A stretch of 64,000 bases of DNA from Oscillospiraceae bacterium (lineage in GTDB: Bacteria > Bacillota > Clostridia > Oscillospirales > Ruminococcaceae). The stretch covers positions 1 to 64,000 of the forward strand of contig JAUNJJ010000007.1 in NCBI GenBank assembly GCA_030533325.1, read 5' to 3'. Both the position numbers and the translations under genes were made by a program. Shown here one piece after another: positions 8,715 through 17,166 of this stretch; the stretch's first letter is position 1; every line of letters starts with the position of its first letter. Under the pieces are notes generated by a model, which was not told where the DNA came from, did no database searches, and was given only the letters and a program-made list of their open reading frames with translations.

Positions 8715-9416
8715 TCAGCACGCTCCCATTATGCCTGTGCTTTTGCATTCTATTCGTTTTTTATGCGTATCAAGATCTGCTTCTCTTGTAGGAATCGGAA
8801 TATGACTCTCCTTGTCAGTAAGACTAAGCACTATATCTATTGATGTTCCAAGCGAAATGTAATTACCGGCAGAAACAAAAACCGGCTTTACATTGTCCAT
8901 TGTTCTGAGTACGCAGCCGTAAACTTCACCGTCAATTATAATATCAGTGCTCTCTCCTTTTAACTTGCCTGGTTCAGTATAATCTGTATTTTCAATCTTA
9001 TAATATGATTTTGCAACGCCTATTGACGGCTTTCCAATATCAAAGGAAACCTGAGATGCAATACCCATGTGTCTTGGATGGAGATAACCATTACCGTCGA
9101 ACATATAAATATCCGGATCATTTTCCAGAAGTTTAACTGTTTCAAGTATTAACGGAATCTCTCTGAATGAAAGAAAACCAGGAATATACTCACATGTAAT
9201 CTTTCCTGCATATGATTTTCGCTCAACAACTTCATGCGTTCTGTAATCAATAACAACTATACAGCATACTGCACATTCTTCATTATCTTTATTATTCCAG
9301 TACGCAAGATCAACACCAGCAATAGTTTTTATATTATCCGGAACGATTTTATCAGTTAAATCAAGCTTATCTCTGAGTGCATTCTGAATTTCAATATATT
9401 TTTCTTCATTTTTCAT
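8715..9416 (-). CDS. nfi: Endonuclease V (deoxyinosine 3' endonuclease)
   Basis: 233 residues. Cleaves the second phosphodiester bond 3' of deoxyinosine, starting repair of deaminated adenine. Motifs are complete: AGVDLAYW near residue 33 (catalytic Asp), YIPGFLSFREIP, DGNGYLHPRHMGIAS (second catalytic Asp and the HPR motif), GVAKSYY, and VSAGNYISLGTS. ATG start at 9416. The C-terminus is normal in length. Its neighbours are a decayed fragment and the HEPN gene upstream; no operon partner is evident. Confidence 0.93.
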   Translation of the reverse strand: MKNEEKYIEIQNALRDKLDLTDKIVPDNIKTIAGVDLAYWNNKDNEECAVCCIVVIDYRTHEVVERKSYAGKITCEYIPGFLSFREIPLILETVKLLENDPDIYMFDGNGYLHPRHMGIASQVSFDIGKPSIGVAKSYYKIENTDYTEPGKLKGESTDIIIDGEVYGCVLRTMDNVKPVFVSAGNYISLGTSIDIVLSLTDKESHIPIPTREADLDTHKKRIECKSTGIMGAC

Positions 9417-9438
9417 AACAAAACATCTCCACTTCTGC

Positions 9439-9590
9439 TCATCCTGCTTTATTTACCTTAATCTTTCCTTTTTCCATAAGAAAGATAATATCCCCATCAT
9501 CATCAAACTCGACAGTTTTTATATCTCTTCCATTAAATCTTTCCCCTTAAAGTGAACACGAACAAATCTCAAATCACATGAAAGAAAGAA
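9439..9590 (-). pseudogene. Frameshifted 3' remnant of an unknown protein-coding gene
   Basis: Reading the minus strand, one frame gives DLRFVRVHFKG and then continues out of frame. One base shifted, the text resumes as ERFNGRDIKTVEFDDDGD, continues to FLMEKGKIKVNKAG and stops at 9439. The switch lies at a GGGG run near 9543-9546; one more G would join both parts (FKG-ERFNG). Its upstream part overlaps the end of the HEPN gene. It looks like a decayed gene end rather than a functional frame. The parent family is not recognised. Confidence 0.4.
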
Positions 9591-11370
9591 TACCTGTTGT
9601 GCATACAGTTCTGTTTATCAGATCTTTATCTTCCTGCGATTTATTCCGTGAATCTGCTATTTCCTTAAACACACTATAGTTATCTTGTATTTTGCAAAAA
9701 ACTTCTTCGAGGGTTGTTAAATTATTTTCGCTGACACATGAAATAATTTCAGAAATAAATGTTGACAAATAATCATATAAATGTTCTGTATATATTGTCA
9801 GTGAGAGATTTTCAGTGCTTGCTGAATGTGCAATTTCATTTCGAATTCTATACAATCGCTGTATTTGCCATAGAATATGATTGTAATAGTTCTTGTACTT
9901 TTGAATTAAATAATCCAAATCCGTTATTATTTTTCTTACTTCTTTTATCCTATGTAACAACAAACAGGAACAACTGCATTTGTTTTCAAGTTCATAATAA
10001 AGAACATCATTCTTCATTATTGTTATAATATCCTTAACGAGCTGCGATTTTGAACTATTTTTAATATCAAAATTTGTTGTACTGAAATTTAAATCTACAT
10101 TGCATCTTATCATATCTTCTGCAAAATTTCTGAGAATCCTGAATAGATATCTTATCGACAATGCAGCTGGTACAGTGATTTTTACATTTGAAATAATATC
10201 CGAACACATCTCTGTCCTTGACAGTGATTCTAAAGCTATCCAAAGTGTCATATACTTTTCTTCATGAAAAAAAGAAGCACGACTAATATTGGCATAACTA
10301 AATGCGCCTAACAACTTATCTCCAATTTTCTTATACCTGCTATCTTGAATTATATTTATTGTATTTTCAAAGACGAACCCAGACGAATCAATGTAATCAT
10401 ATGTTTTAAACAAATCTTCACAAGATAAGCTCTTGAAATGACGACTCATCACATCAACAGCAATGATATTAATATTATGCATATCCCAGGCATTGATTAT
10501 ATTATAAAAGCTCAAGGTGTTGATTTTGTCTGATATTTTCTTTATAGCTAAATTTGAAGCAGAATAAATATCTTTTGCTTTGAGTTGATATTCTACATAT
10601 TTCTTATCTCGTTCAAACAAGTTCTTTAGCTTATCTTTATCTGTATCAAATTTTTTTTGAACTATTGATGCACCGGTGTTTACATCAAGGCACAAAACAT
10701 CGGATAATATTTCTGAGTGTTGCAGCGACAGATTTTTAATATTTACAAATATTTTAAAATCACGTTCAGAAGAGAGCAAGTTGTTTTTAAAATATTCCCA
10801 TCTCTCATCTGAAGTTTCTGGTTTAAAAGAATTATAGAAAAAACGATCGCACTGGTATAAACTCTTAGTCGACCATCCGTTATATATACATTGACTAATA
10901 AGAACTTGTGTATGATATACTAAGTCCTCATTATTGCCATTGTCAATATCATTTTTTATTTCATCGAAAATCCAGTGAATATAACTTTCTCCAAGTATAG
11001 AAATTGCATATGTAGCTTGAAATTTCAATGACAGCTGTTCGCTTTTCTGACCATGTTTTTGATTCAAATGGTTAACCAGAGCTCTCCATAAAGATATATT
11101 GTGCTTTTTCAATATTATGTCCTTTTTTACAATTTGAGCACATTCATCAACGCAGGCATCTATGTTATGGTTAGTTGTAAAAATACCAGAGAACGTTTTA
11201 TCGATCACAGATATCAATTCGTTTAATGACGAGTATGTGTTGAACAATCTATATTGATATATATCAAGCGTACGTTGGTCAAGCAACTCATGCCACAATT
11301 GCAAAAAGAAAAAATATTTTTCCTCTACACCTTTTCGTCCCAGGTCACTATTTAAATCTTTCTTTATCAT
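9574..11370 (-). CDS. HEPN-domain protein (Apea-like), candidate RNase toxin / abortive-infection protein
   Basis: 598 residues from the ATG at 11370, chosen for AGGAG 9-10 nt upstream; a TTG ten codons earlier lacks a ribosome site. Most of the protein has no recognisable family. The C-terminal third looks like an Apea-like HEPN domain: LWIALESLSR (about 376-385), then RLYRIRNEIAHSA with the R-x4-H motif (R510, H515). In active HEPN RNases this Arg and His cleave RNA. Codon use is much more AT-rich than in the neighbours, suggesting horizontal transfer. Its 5' leader is overlapped by an oppositely transcribed small RNA (11422-11507). HEPN proteins paired with RNAs occur in abortive-infection and toxin-antitoxin systems; assignment to one is inference. 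Confidence 0.6.
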   Translation of the reverse strand: MIKKDLNSDLGRKGVEEKYFFFLQLWHELLDQRTLDIYQYRLFNTYSSLNELISVIDKTFSGIFTTNHNIDACVDECAQIVKKDIILKKHNISLWRALVNHLNQKHGQKSEQLSLKFQATYAISILGESYIHWIFDEIKNDIDNGNNEDLVYHTQVLISQCIYNGWSTKSLYQCDRFFYNSFKPETSDERWEYFKNNLLSSERDFKIFVNIKNLSLQHSEILSDVLCLDVNTGASIVQKKFDTDKDKLKNLFERDKKYVEYQLKAKDIYSASNLAIKKISDKINTLSFYNIINAWDMHNINIIAVDVMSRHFKSLSCEDLFKTYDYIDSSGFVFENTINIIQDSRYKKIGDKLLGAFSYANISRASFFHEEKYMTLWIALESLSRTEMCSDIISNVKITVPAALSIRYLFRILRNFAEDMIRCNVDLNFSTTNFDIKNSSKSQLVKDIITIMKNDVLYYELENKCSCSCLLLHRIKEVRKIITDLDYLIQKYKNYYNHILWQIQRLYRIRNEIAHSASTENLSLTIYTEHLYDYLSTFISEIISCVSENNLTTLEEVFCKIQDNYSVFKEIADSRNKSQEDKDLINRTVCTTGILSFM

Positions 11371-11386
11371 TTTTTCAAATCTCCTA

Positions 11387-11415
11387 TTGACAAAATACAA
11401 AATACATAGTATAAT
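11387..11415 (+). promoter_or_regulatory. Perfect consensus promoter for the small RNA facing the HEPN gene
   Basis: TTGACA (11387-11392), exactly 17 nt, TATAAT (11410-11415), all on the plus strand. No reading frame follows; the transcript would start near 11422 and end at the T-run at 11502-11507. The -35 lies between the ribosome site and upstream leader of the HEPN gene. Confidence 0.85.
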
Positions 11416-11421
11416 ATGACT

Positions 11422-11507
11422 AATACATCAAATAATAATTTGAATAACAGAGGTTCATTCTTTAGTGGTGAGGCTTAGCCCCTACGAAAAGAATTGGCCT
11501 CTTTTTT
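11422..11507 (+). ncRNA. Candidate structured antisense RNA of the HEPN gene
   Basis: About 86 nt between a consensus promoter and a T6 run. Fold by eye: a small 5' hairpin (CAAAT/ATTTG, 11429-11442), then a long hairpin. The outer stem pairs 11449-11463 with 11488-11502: 14 of 15 positions pair, with one mismatch at 11456/11495. The inner part pairs GTGG with CC-AC and GGC with GCC around a TTA loop. The outer stem plus TTTTTT forms the terminator. The RNA is wholly complementary to the predicted leader of the HEPN mRNA, which starts near 11507 on the other strand. It may act as an antisense antitoxin or as a bound RNA partner. No Rfam family was assigned. Confidence 0.65.
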
Positions 11508-11513
11508 ATTTAC

Positions 11514-11542
11514 ATTATATCATACAATACTGCATTTTTCAA
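11514..11542 (-). promoter_or_regulatory. Promoter for the HEPN gene
   Basis: Minus strand TTGAAA (11542-11537), 17-nt spacer, TATAAT (11519-11514). Predicted start near 11507, so the mRNA has a leader of about 137 nt whose first ~86 nt are complementary to the facing RNA. The two promoters point at each other. Confidence 0.7.
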
Positions 11543-11632
11543 CCTATATATTTATTGCCTTATGAAAAAACAAATTTTTCAATATTCTGAGGCATTACCG
11601 CCAAATAGATTATCATTTCCTGTACATAAAAT

Positions 11633-11683
11633 AATCCCCTTAAAGCGAACATGATTTTTTTGTCCGCTCTAAGGGGATTTTTT
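11633..11683. terminator. Terminator at the end of the ter operon (bidirectional)
   Basis: A stem of about 18 positions (AATCCCCTTAAAGCGAAC with GTCCGCTCTAAGGGGATT, two mismatches) around an 11-nt loop. T6 follows on the plus strand and TTATTTTAT on the minus strand. It lies 24 nt after the stop of the last terD gene. Confidence 0.8.
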
Positions 11684-11706
11684 AAGATTTATATTTTTTC
11701 ATTCAA

Positions 11707-12291
11707 TCAGACATTAACACCAAAGCTTCTGCAGAGAGCTTCGAGGCCGCCCTGATATCCTGAGGCAACTGCGTTGAACTTCCAGTCGCCGTTGTTTCTG
11801 TAAATTTCACAGACTACGATAGCTGTTTCGATTGAGAAGTCTTCAACAAGGTCGAATCTCAATACTTCCTCGCCTACCATATCATCATCAGATGACATCT
11901 TTGCAACGTGAACATATGCGTTTGATACCTGACCGAAATTCTGCTTTCTTGCAACAGCATCGTGAATTGTAACTGTGATTGCAATTTTGGAAATATTTTC
12001 AGGAACCTTCGAGAAGTCAATCATAATTACTTCATCATCACCATCTCCGGCGCCTGTTCTGTTGTCCCCTGTGTGAACTACCGCATCATTTCTGCTGTTA
12101 AGATTGTTATAGAAAATGAAGTCCTCGTCACATGTTACCTTTCCGTTTTCACCGAGAAGATATGCACTTGCGTCAAGGTCAAAATCGTATCCGCCGTCGT
12201 ACTTGTTTGTATCCCAGCCAAGTCCTACAAGTGCTTTTACAATACTTTTGTCGAGACTAACTCTCTGTCCTTTTGAAAGATTTACTGCCAT
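11707..12291 (-). CDS. terD: TerD family calcium-binding stress protein (distal copy)
   Basis: 194 residues covering one complete TerD domain. Ca2+-site segments are visible: [14 protein letters not shown] near residue 37 and [15 protein letters not shown] near residue 75. The C-terminal half ends with [16 protein letters not shown], typical for the family. TerD proteins bind Ca2+ and belong to the Ter stress/tellurite-phage-colicin resistance systems. It is the last gene of the operon, 41 nt after the other copy, with its own GGAGG site. The two copies are clearly diverged paralogues. Confidence 0.93.
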   Translation of the reverse strand: MAVNLSKGQRVSLDKSIVKALVGLGWDTNKYDGGYDFDLDASAYLLGENGKVTCDEDFIFYNNLNSRNDAVVHTGDNRTGAGDGDDEVIMIDFSKVPENISKIAITVTIHDAVARKQNFGQVSNAYVHVAKMSSDDDMVGEEVLRFDLVEDFSIETAIVVCEIYRNNGDWKFNAVASGYQGGLEALCRSFGVNV

Positions 12292-12332
12292 TTTTCTTTA
12301 CCTCCAATAAATTAATCTGTATGCATTATTTC

Positions 12333-12920
12333 TCAGATATATCTCTTGATAATCTGGGAAACACCGTCATCCTTTGTGCCTTCACCAACAGCATTGAACT
12401 TCCATTCACCGTTGTTTCTGTAAAGTTCCCCGAAAATCATAGCTGTCATTCCTTCATAGTTGTCTGAAAGATTGAAGCGGCAAAGCTCCTGATTGTTGTC
12501 AGAATTAACTATTCTGATAAACGCATTCTTAATCATGCCGAAGCTCTGGTTTCTCTTGTATGCCTCGTAGATTGTAACCGCAAATACAATCTTATTGTAC
12601 TGCTGCGGAAGGTCGCTGAGGTAAACAAGTACCTGCTCGTCATCACCGTCTCCTGCACCTGTAAGATTATCACCCTGATGAAGAATACAGTGTGATCTGT
12701 GTGTGAGGTTGTTGTAGAATACAACGTCATCCTTTGATGCAATCCTGTCATCTGTAAGTGCGATAGCAACTGCATCACAGTCAATATCCTGGCTTCTGCC
12801 GCCGAAAAGACTGAACTTCTTCGGTGCCTCGTCCCATCCGAGACCAACCATTACTTTCTTTAAACCCGCATTTGACTTTGTAAGGTCAATTCTCTGACCT
12901 TTCTGAAGATTTACTGCCAT
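12333..12920 (-). CDS. terD: TerD family calcium-binding stress protein (proximal copy)
   Basis: 195 residues, one TerD domain. DIDCDAVAIAL near residue 46 and [15 protein letters not shown] near residue 77 are the Ca2+-site segments; YRNNGEWKFNAVGEG closes the fold. It carries an insertion near residues 30-42 (EAPKKFSLFGGRSQ) absent from the other copy. It lies directly downstream of the Ca2+-ATPase gene (24 nt), so Ca2+ transport and Ca2+-binding proteins are co-expressed. Start ATG with AAAGGAA upstream. Confidence 0.93.
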   Translation of the reverse strand: MAVNLQKGQRIDLTKSNAGLKKVMVGLGWDEAPKKFSLFGGRSQDIDCDAVAIALTDDRIASKDDVVFYNNLTHRSHCILHQGDNLTGAGDGDDEQVLVYLSDLPQQYNKIVFAVTIYEAYKRNQSFGMIKNAFIRIVNSDNNQELCRFNLSDNYEGMTAMIFGELYRNNGEWKFNAVGEGTKDDGVSQIIKRYI

Positions 12921-12944
12921 AACTATTTTCCTTTCCCTATAAAA

Positions 12945-15665
12945 TTATTTGTTTTTCATTACTGCTTTTCTTATAAGATCAACCGGAATGATTGAAACTG
13001 CCATAACAAGTACAACAAGCCATTCTACAAAATCAAGACCGTGACATCTGAGGACAGCACCGCCAAGATATGTCATAGCTATCTGAACAACAGCAATAAT
13101 TCCGAGTACCTTTAAAAATCCCTTGTTTCCGCCAATGTTTTCAAAAAGATTTGCCTTGTCTGTTCTTGCATTAAATGCATTGAATACTGCCGAGAAAATG
13201 AAGAATGCAAAATATGCTGTACCAAGTTCAAGATACTTGTCACCTGATGAAAAATCTGCAGGATTAAATGTATTTACACCTTCAAGACCTTCAACAAATA
13301 TCTTCTGGAGTGGTGAAAATGTGAGCATGAAGAATCCGAGAATGAACATCCATAAGCTTCCTGTAATGATGCTGCTCCACATCTTCTTGCTTACAATACT
13401 TTCTGAACGTTTCTTCGGCTTTTCCTTCATAAATCTCTTAAGTGCCGGTTCACCGCCGAATGCAAGAGCTGCGAGTGTATCCATTACAAGGTTTACCCAG
13501 AGAATCTGAATAACTGTAAGAGGTTCATTAATACCAAGAAGAGGACATACGAATGAAATAAGAACAGCCGCTACGTTAATTGTAAGCTGGAAGACAATAA
13601 ACTTTCTGATACTGTTGAAAATAGTACGTCCGTAAAGGATAGCCTTGTCGATTGAATTGAAGTTATCGTCAAGAATAACGATATCACTTGCCTCCTTGGC
13701 AACTTCCGTACCGCCGCCCATAGCGAAGCCAACGTCTGCTTTCTTAAGAGCCGGTGAGTCATTTACACCGTCACCTGTCATACCAACAACAAGTTCCATT
13801 TCCTGAGCAATTCTTACAAGACGGCTCTTGTCTGTAGGAAGTGCACGAGCAATAACTCTGATGTTCGGAAGAACTTTTTTGATTTCGTCGTCTGACATTT
13901 TCTGAAGTTCATCGGAAGTAAGAACAACGTCGGTATCTGATGTAAGGAGGTTTGCTTCCTTTGCAATTGCAACAGCTGTATCCTTACGGTCACCTGTAAT
14001 CATAACTACCTGAACACCAGCCTGATGAACTTCAGCAATAGCTGTTACTGATTCAGGACGAACTTCATCACGGATACCGAGAATACCGATAAGCGTCCAG
14101 TTTCCTTCAGGAAGTGAATCTTCACCAAGTGCTTCATCAGCTATCGCAAGGCCAAGAACACGAATCGCTCTTCCTGCAAGTTCATTAATCTTGTCTTCAA
14201 TTGCCTGTCCGTTTGTAAATTCCTGTTTGTTTCCTTCTTCATCGAAGTAGTATTTACATCTTGAAATAATCTTTTCCGGTGCGCCCTTTACAAGAGTACA
14301 GTTGTAATCACCCTTAACCTGTGTAGCTGAGTACTTGTTTGTACTGTTAAACGGAATTGATGACACCTTTTCAACTGAAACACCATCAGGTACAAGATCA
14401 GCTACAAATCCAAGAACTGCCTTTTCAGTTGCGTTTCCGCCTACTACCTTTACCTGTCCATCTTCCCTGCTGACAATTGATGTTGTGTTGTGGTGAACAG
14501 ATACAGCAAGAATTTCGGAAAGTTTCCCCTTTACTTCTGATGCCTTTGAAACCTCTGTCATATTGCCGTCAACAAAAGTTACAACTTCAAGTTTACCCTT
14601 TGTAATTGTACCTGTCTTGTCTGAGAAGAGAATATTAAGACTTCCGGCTGTTTCAATACCGTTAATCTTTCTTACAAGAACATTGTCCTTAAGCATCTTG
14701 CCCATGTTCATAGCAGAAACAAGAGCAATCATAAGAGGAAGTCCCTCCGGAACCGCCATAACTATAATGATAACTGCGAGGATAACAGCGTCAAGCACAT
14801 CGGCAAGGATATTGGCAAAACCACTTGAAAAATACACACCGAAACCGCCGCCTGTCATTATTCTCTGGAATAAAAGTGCAACCGCAATAGCGATACCGCC
14901 GATATAACCGAATTTGCTTATTCCGTCAGCAAGATTTGAGAGTTTAACCTTAAGAGGACTTTCTCTGTCATCATCCTGCTGAAGTTCCTTTGCAATCTGT
15001 CCGTAAACTGACTTGTCACCGACAACGGTAACTTCCATAACTGCATTTCCCGAACATACAACTGAACCTCTGAATACTTTGTACGGATTGAGAAAATCCA
15101 TTGCTTCGCCTTCGTCCGAATAATTTTCAGGAACCGGTACCTTTGAAGCTTCTTTAGATTCACCGTTAAGAACTGACTGGTCAACCTTGATATCACCGTC
15201 GACTATCTGGCCGTCAGCCGGAATCTTGTCACCTGACTGAAGAAGTACACAGTCACCGACTACGATATCATCAATAGGAATTTCTTTAATGACACCGTCT
15301 CTGTAAATCTTGCATGTAATCTTTGAAGCTTCCTCCTGAAGTTTCTGAAATGCATTTTCATTTCTGAACTCTGAGAAAGTAGAAACGAATGTAGCAAGAG
15401 CGATAGCAATTGCTATACCAACCGGTTCATACCACTCAACGTCTACATTCGGAAGTATATTAGTAGCTCCCAGAATGAAAATCAGAAGGTTTACGCCAAG
15501 AGCAACACAGAGAATCTTAATCATCGGATCTCCGAAATTTCCCATAAGCTTGTCAAAAAATGTTTCCCCCTGAACCTCACTGAGCCTGTTGCTTCCGTGC
15601 TCGTTCAATGATTTCTGCACCTGGTCTGATGTAAGACCAAATTTCTTTTCCCTGGATTTGTCCAT
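12945..15665 (-). CDS. P-type Ca2+-transporting ATPase (PMCA/SERCA-like)
   Basis: 906 residues, type IIB Ca2+ ATPase. Actuator domain with VLNGESKEASK; phosphorylation motif LFSDKTGTITKG (Asp accepts phosphate); hinge VVGMTGDGVNDSPALKKADVG. Membrane helix M4 has VPEGLPL, the metal-site motif, and M6 has NLVMDTLAALAFG. Exports Ca2+ across the cytoplasmic membrane using ATP. A Ca2+ ATPase inside a TerD operon is known from Ter gene neighbourhoods. AAAGGAG sits 7 nt before the ATG; 21 nt downstream of the kinase gene. Confidence 0.93.
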   Translation of the reverse strand: MDKSREKKFGLTSDQVQKSLNEHGSNRLSEVQGETFFDKLMGNFGDPMIKILCVALGVNLLIFILGATNILPNVDVEWYEPVGIAIAIALATFVSTFSEFRNENAFQKLQEEASKITCKIYRDGVIKEIPIDDIVVGDCVLLQSGDKIPADGQIVDGDIKVDQSVLNGESKEASKVPVPENYSDEGEAMDFLNPYKVFRGSVVCSGNAVMEVTVVGDKSVYGQIAKELQQDDDRESPLKVKLSNLADGISKFGYIGGIAIAVALLFQRIMTGGGFGVYFSSGFANILADVLDAVILAVIIIVMAVPEGLPLMIALVSAMNMGKMLKDNVLVRKINGIETAGSLNILFSDKTGTITKGKLEVVTFVDGNMTEVSKASEVKGKLSEILAVSVHHNTTSIVSREDGQVKVVGGNATEKAVLGFVADLVPDGVSVEKVSSIPFNSTNKYSATQVKGDYNCTLVKGAPEKIISRCKYYFDEEGNKQEFTNGQAIEDKINELAGRAIRVLGLAIADEALGEDSLPEGNWTLIGILGIRDEVRPESVTAIAEVHQAGVQVVMITGDRKDTAVAIAKEANLLTSDTDVVLTSDELQKMSDDEIKKVLPNIRVIARALPTDKSRLVRIAQEMELVVGMTGDGVNDSPALKKADVGFAMGGGTEVAKEASDIVILDDNFNSIDKAILYGRTIFNSIRKFIVFQLTINVAAVLISFVCPLLGINEPLTVIQILWVNLVMDTLAALAFGGEPALKRFMKEKPKKRSESIVSKKMWSSIITGSLWMFILGFFMLTFSPLQKIFVEGLEGVNTFNPADFSSGDKYLELGTAYFAFFIFSAVFNAFNARTDKANLFENIGGNKGFLKVLGIIAVVQIAMTYLGGAVLRCHGLDFVEWLVVLVMAVSIIPVDLIRKAVMKNK

Positions 15666-15686
15666 TTTTTTCTCCTTTTCAAAAAA

Positions 15687-17162
15687 TTATATATTTTTAA
15701 ACAGTTCTGCCTCTAAAAGCATACTGTTTTCATCCCTTAACAGCCTGAAAGCAGTACCGTTATTCAGTTCAACTGCATAACCCTTAGGTACAATGATGCC
15801 ATCCGGCGATAAAAGATTTTCAAGTGAAATATTCACCATATAATACCGTCCGTCCCTGATCTGAATATATGCCTTTACTTCTCTGTCTGCAGCCTTTTCA
15901 TCAGGAAAAATATTTGAACAGAGATTCCACATACATATCGGTGCGTTGTTCTCAGCTATGAGCGATGATGATTTGTACCATCTGCCCGGTGTCCCGCGCC
16001 TCTGTGCGTAGAAATTGAGTTTCAGTATATATTCATCCCTTATTCTGGTTCCGCAGAACGGACAGACAGGATTATTTATGTCATGCATTACAAAATATTT
16101 TTTTTCACAATTAGGATTTGAACACCTGTGAAGCATATCCCATGTTTTTATAAGACCTCTTTCCCACTCTATTGCAGCCGGCCTCTCCGAAGGATTATGA
16201 AGTCCCTTGCAGAAAGCACGCATAAACAGTTCCTCAAGATAAGGTCCAAGATCCTTTACTGTAACCTTCAGATCAGAAGGTCTGTTAGACGTATCCTCAG
16301 GATCTTCTATAAATGTTGCCTTTTCACCAAGACAAAGATAATCGTCCTCCTCAGGATTCTGTGAATAAATCTTCGGCCCTATTATAGGGTGTCTCAGAAA
16401 AATATACTCATAAATTAAAACTGCAAGCGAATGAAGATCAGTCTGAACACTTGGAAATTTACGCTTATGCCTTTCCATTCCGAGTGTCTGAAGTATCTCA
16501 GGTGCTACATACCCTCTTGTACCAATTACTTCAGGAGGGAACAGTCCCGGCACTACAAGTGAATCAATGTCTATTATTACACAGGTTCCTGTACGCGGGT
16601 CAACAAGTACATTGTTGCATGAAAGATCAGAATGTGCAAGTCCTGCCTGATGCATTCTTCTCAGTGCTCTCGAAAGAAGAATCGACATCTTAATCATGGT
16701 TCTGAAGTCTCCGAGTTCGGAGGAATTGAGATATTTGCGGCTTTTGCCGGTAAACCAGTTACTTTTCTTATCTTTCCCCTTTATCTGAAGAATCTGCGAG
16801 GCATTGTCACCAAAAAAGAAATTTTTCGGATATGCCGGACATACTATCCCGAACTCAGGCTGTACTACAATATCCACAGGCCAGCAAAAACACTTTGAAA
16901 AATATTTTGCTGTTCTTTCATCATTTCCGTTTGCTCCGCCTTCACTTTCTGAAACAGTCGGATTGTATTTTCCTATTATGGCTTTGATACGGTCATGTAT
17001 AGCCGGATCCGCAGCATTTTCCGGATCGTTAAAGAACTGAAGCACAAAAGACTTGTCCGGTGTAAAATATGTGTATTTCATTCCTCCACGCGGCGGGTTC
17101 TTTGTTACAACATACTCGATTTCCCTGCCGCTCATAAGTTTTGCACGTCTGATATTATCCAT
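15687..17162 (-). CDS. Ter-system protein kinase with zinc ribbon and possible FHA-like tail
   Basis: 491 residues from the ATG at 17162, 4 nt after the phosphatase stop; longer starts would overlap that gene. The catalytic loop is HSDLSCNNVLVDP (Asp179, Asn184) and the metal motif is IDID (residues 197-200, replacing DFG). This is the kinase of the TerY-phosphorylation triad type. A CxxxxC / CPFC zinc ribbon lies at about 355-380. The last ~60 residues (NISLENLLSPDGIIVPKG..., then VELNNGTAFRLL) resemble an FHA fold, tentatively. It presumably phosphorylates Ter proteins, opposed by the adjacent PP2C. Confidence 0.85.
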   Translation of the reverse strand: MDNIRRAKLMSGREIEYVVTKNPPRGGMKYTYFTPDKSFVLQFFNDPENAADPAIHDRIKAIIGKYNPTVSESEGGANGNDERTAKYFSKCFCWPVDIVVQPEFGIVCPAYPKNFFFGDNASQILQIKGKDKKSNWFTGKSRKYLNSSELGDFRTMIKMSILLSRALRRMHQAGLAHSDLSCNNVLVDPRTGTCVIIDIDSLVVPGLFPPEVIGTRGYVAPEILQTLGMERHKRKFPSVQTDLHSLAVLIYEYIFLRHPIIGPKIYSQNPEEDDYLCLGEKATFIEDPEDTSNRPSDLKVTVKDLGPYLEELFMRAFCKGLHNPSERPAAIEWERGLIKTWDMLHRCSNPNCEKKYFVMHDINNPVCPFCGTRIRDEYILKLNFYAQRRGTPGRWYKSSSLIAENNAPICMWNLCSNIFPDEKAADREVKAYIQIRDGRYYMVNISLENLLSPDGIIVPKGYAVELNNGTAFRLLRDENSMLLEAELFKNI

Positions 17163-17166
17163 TTTG

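Noticed and set aside
11422..11507. Possible tRNA or riboswitch
   Set aside because: No cloverleaf or known riboswitch core; promoter, hairpin and T-run fit a small RNA better, and the downstream plus-strand DNA has no gene to control.
12533..12847. Alternative minus-strand frame within the proximal terD
   Set aside because: Out-of-frame shadow of an intact TerD domain.
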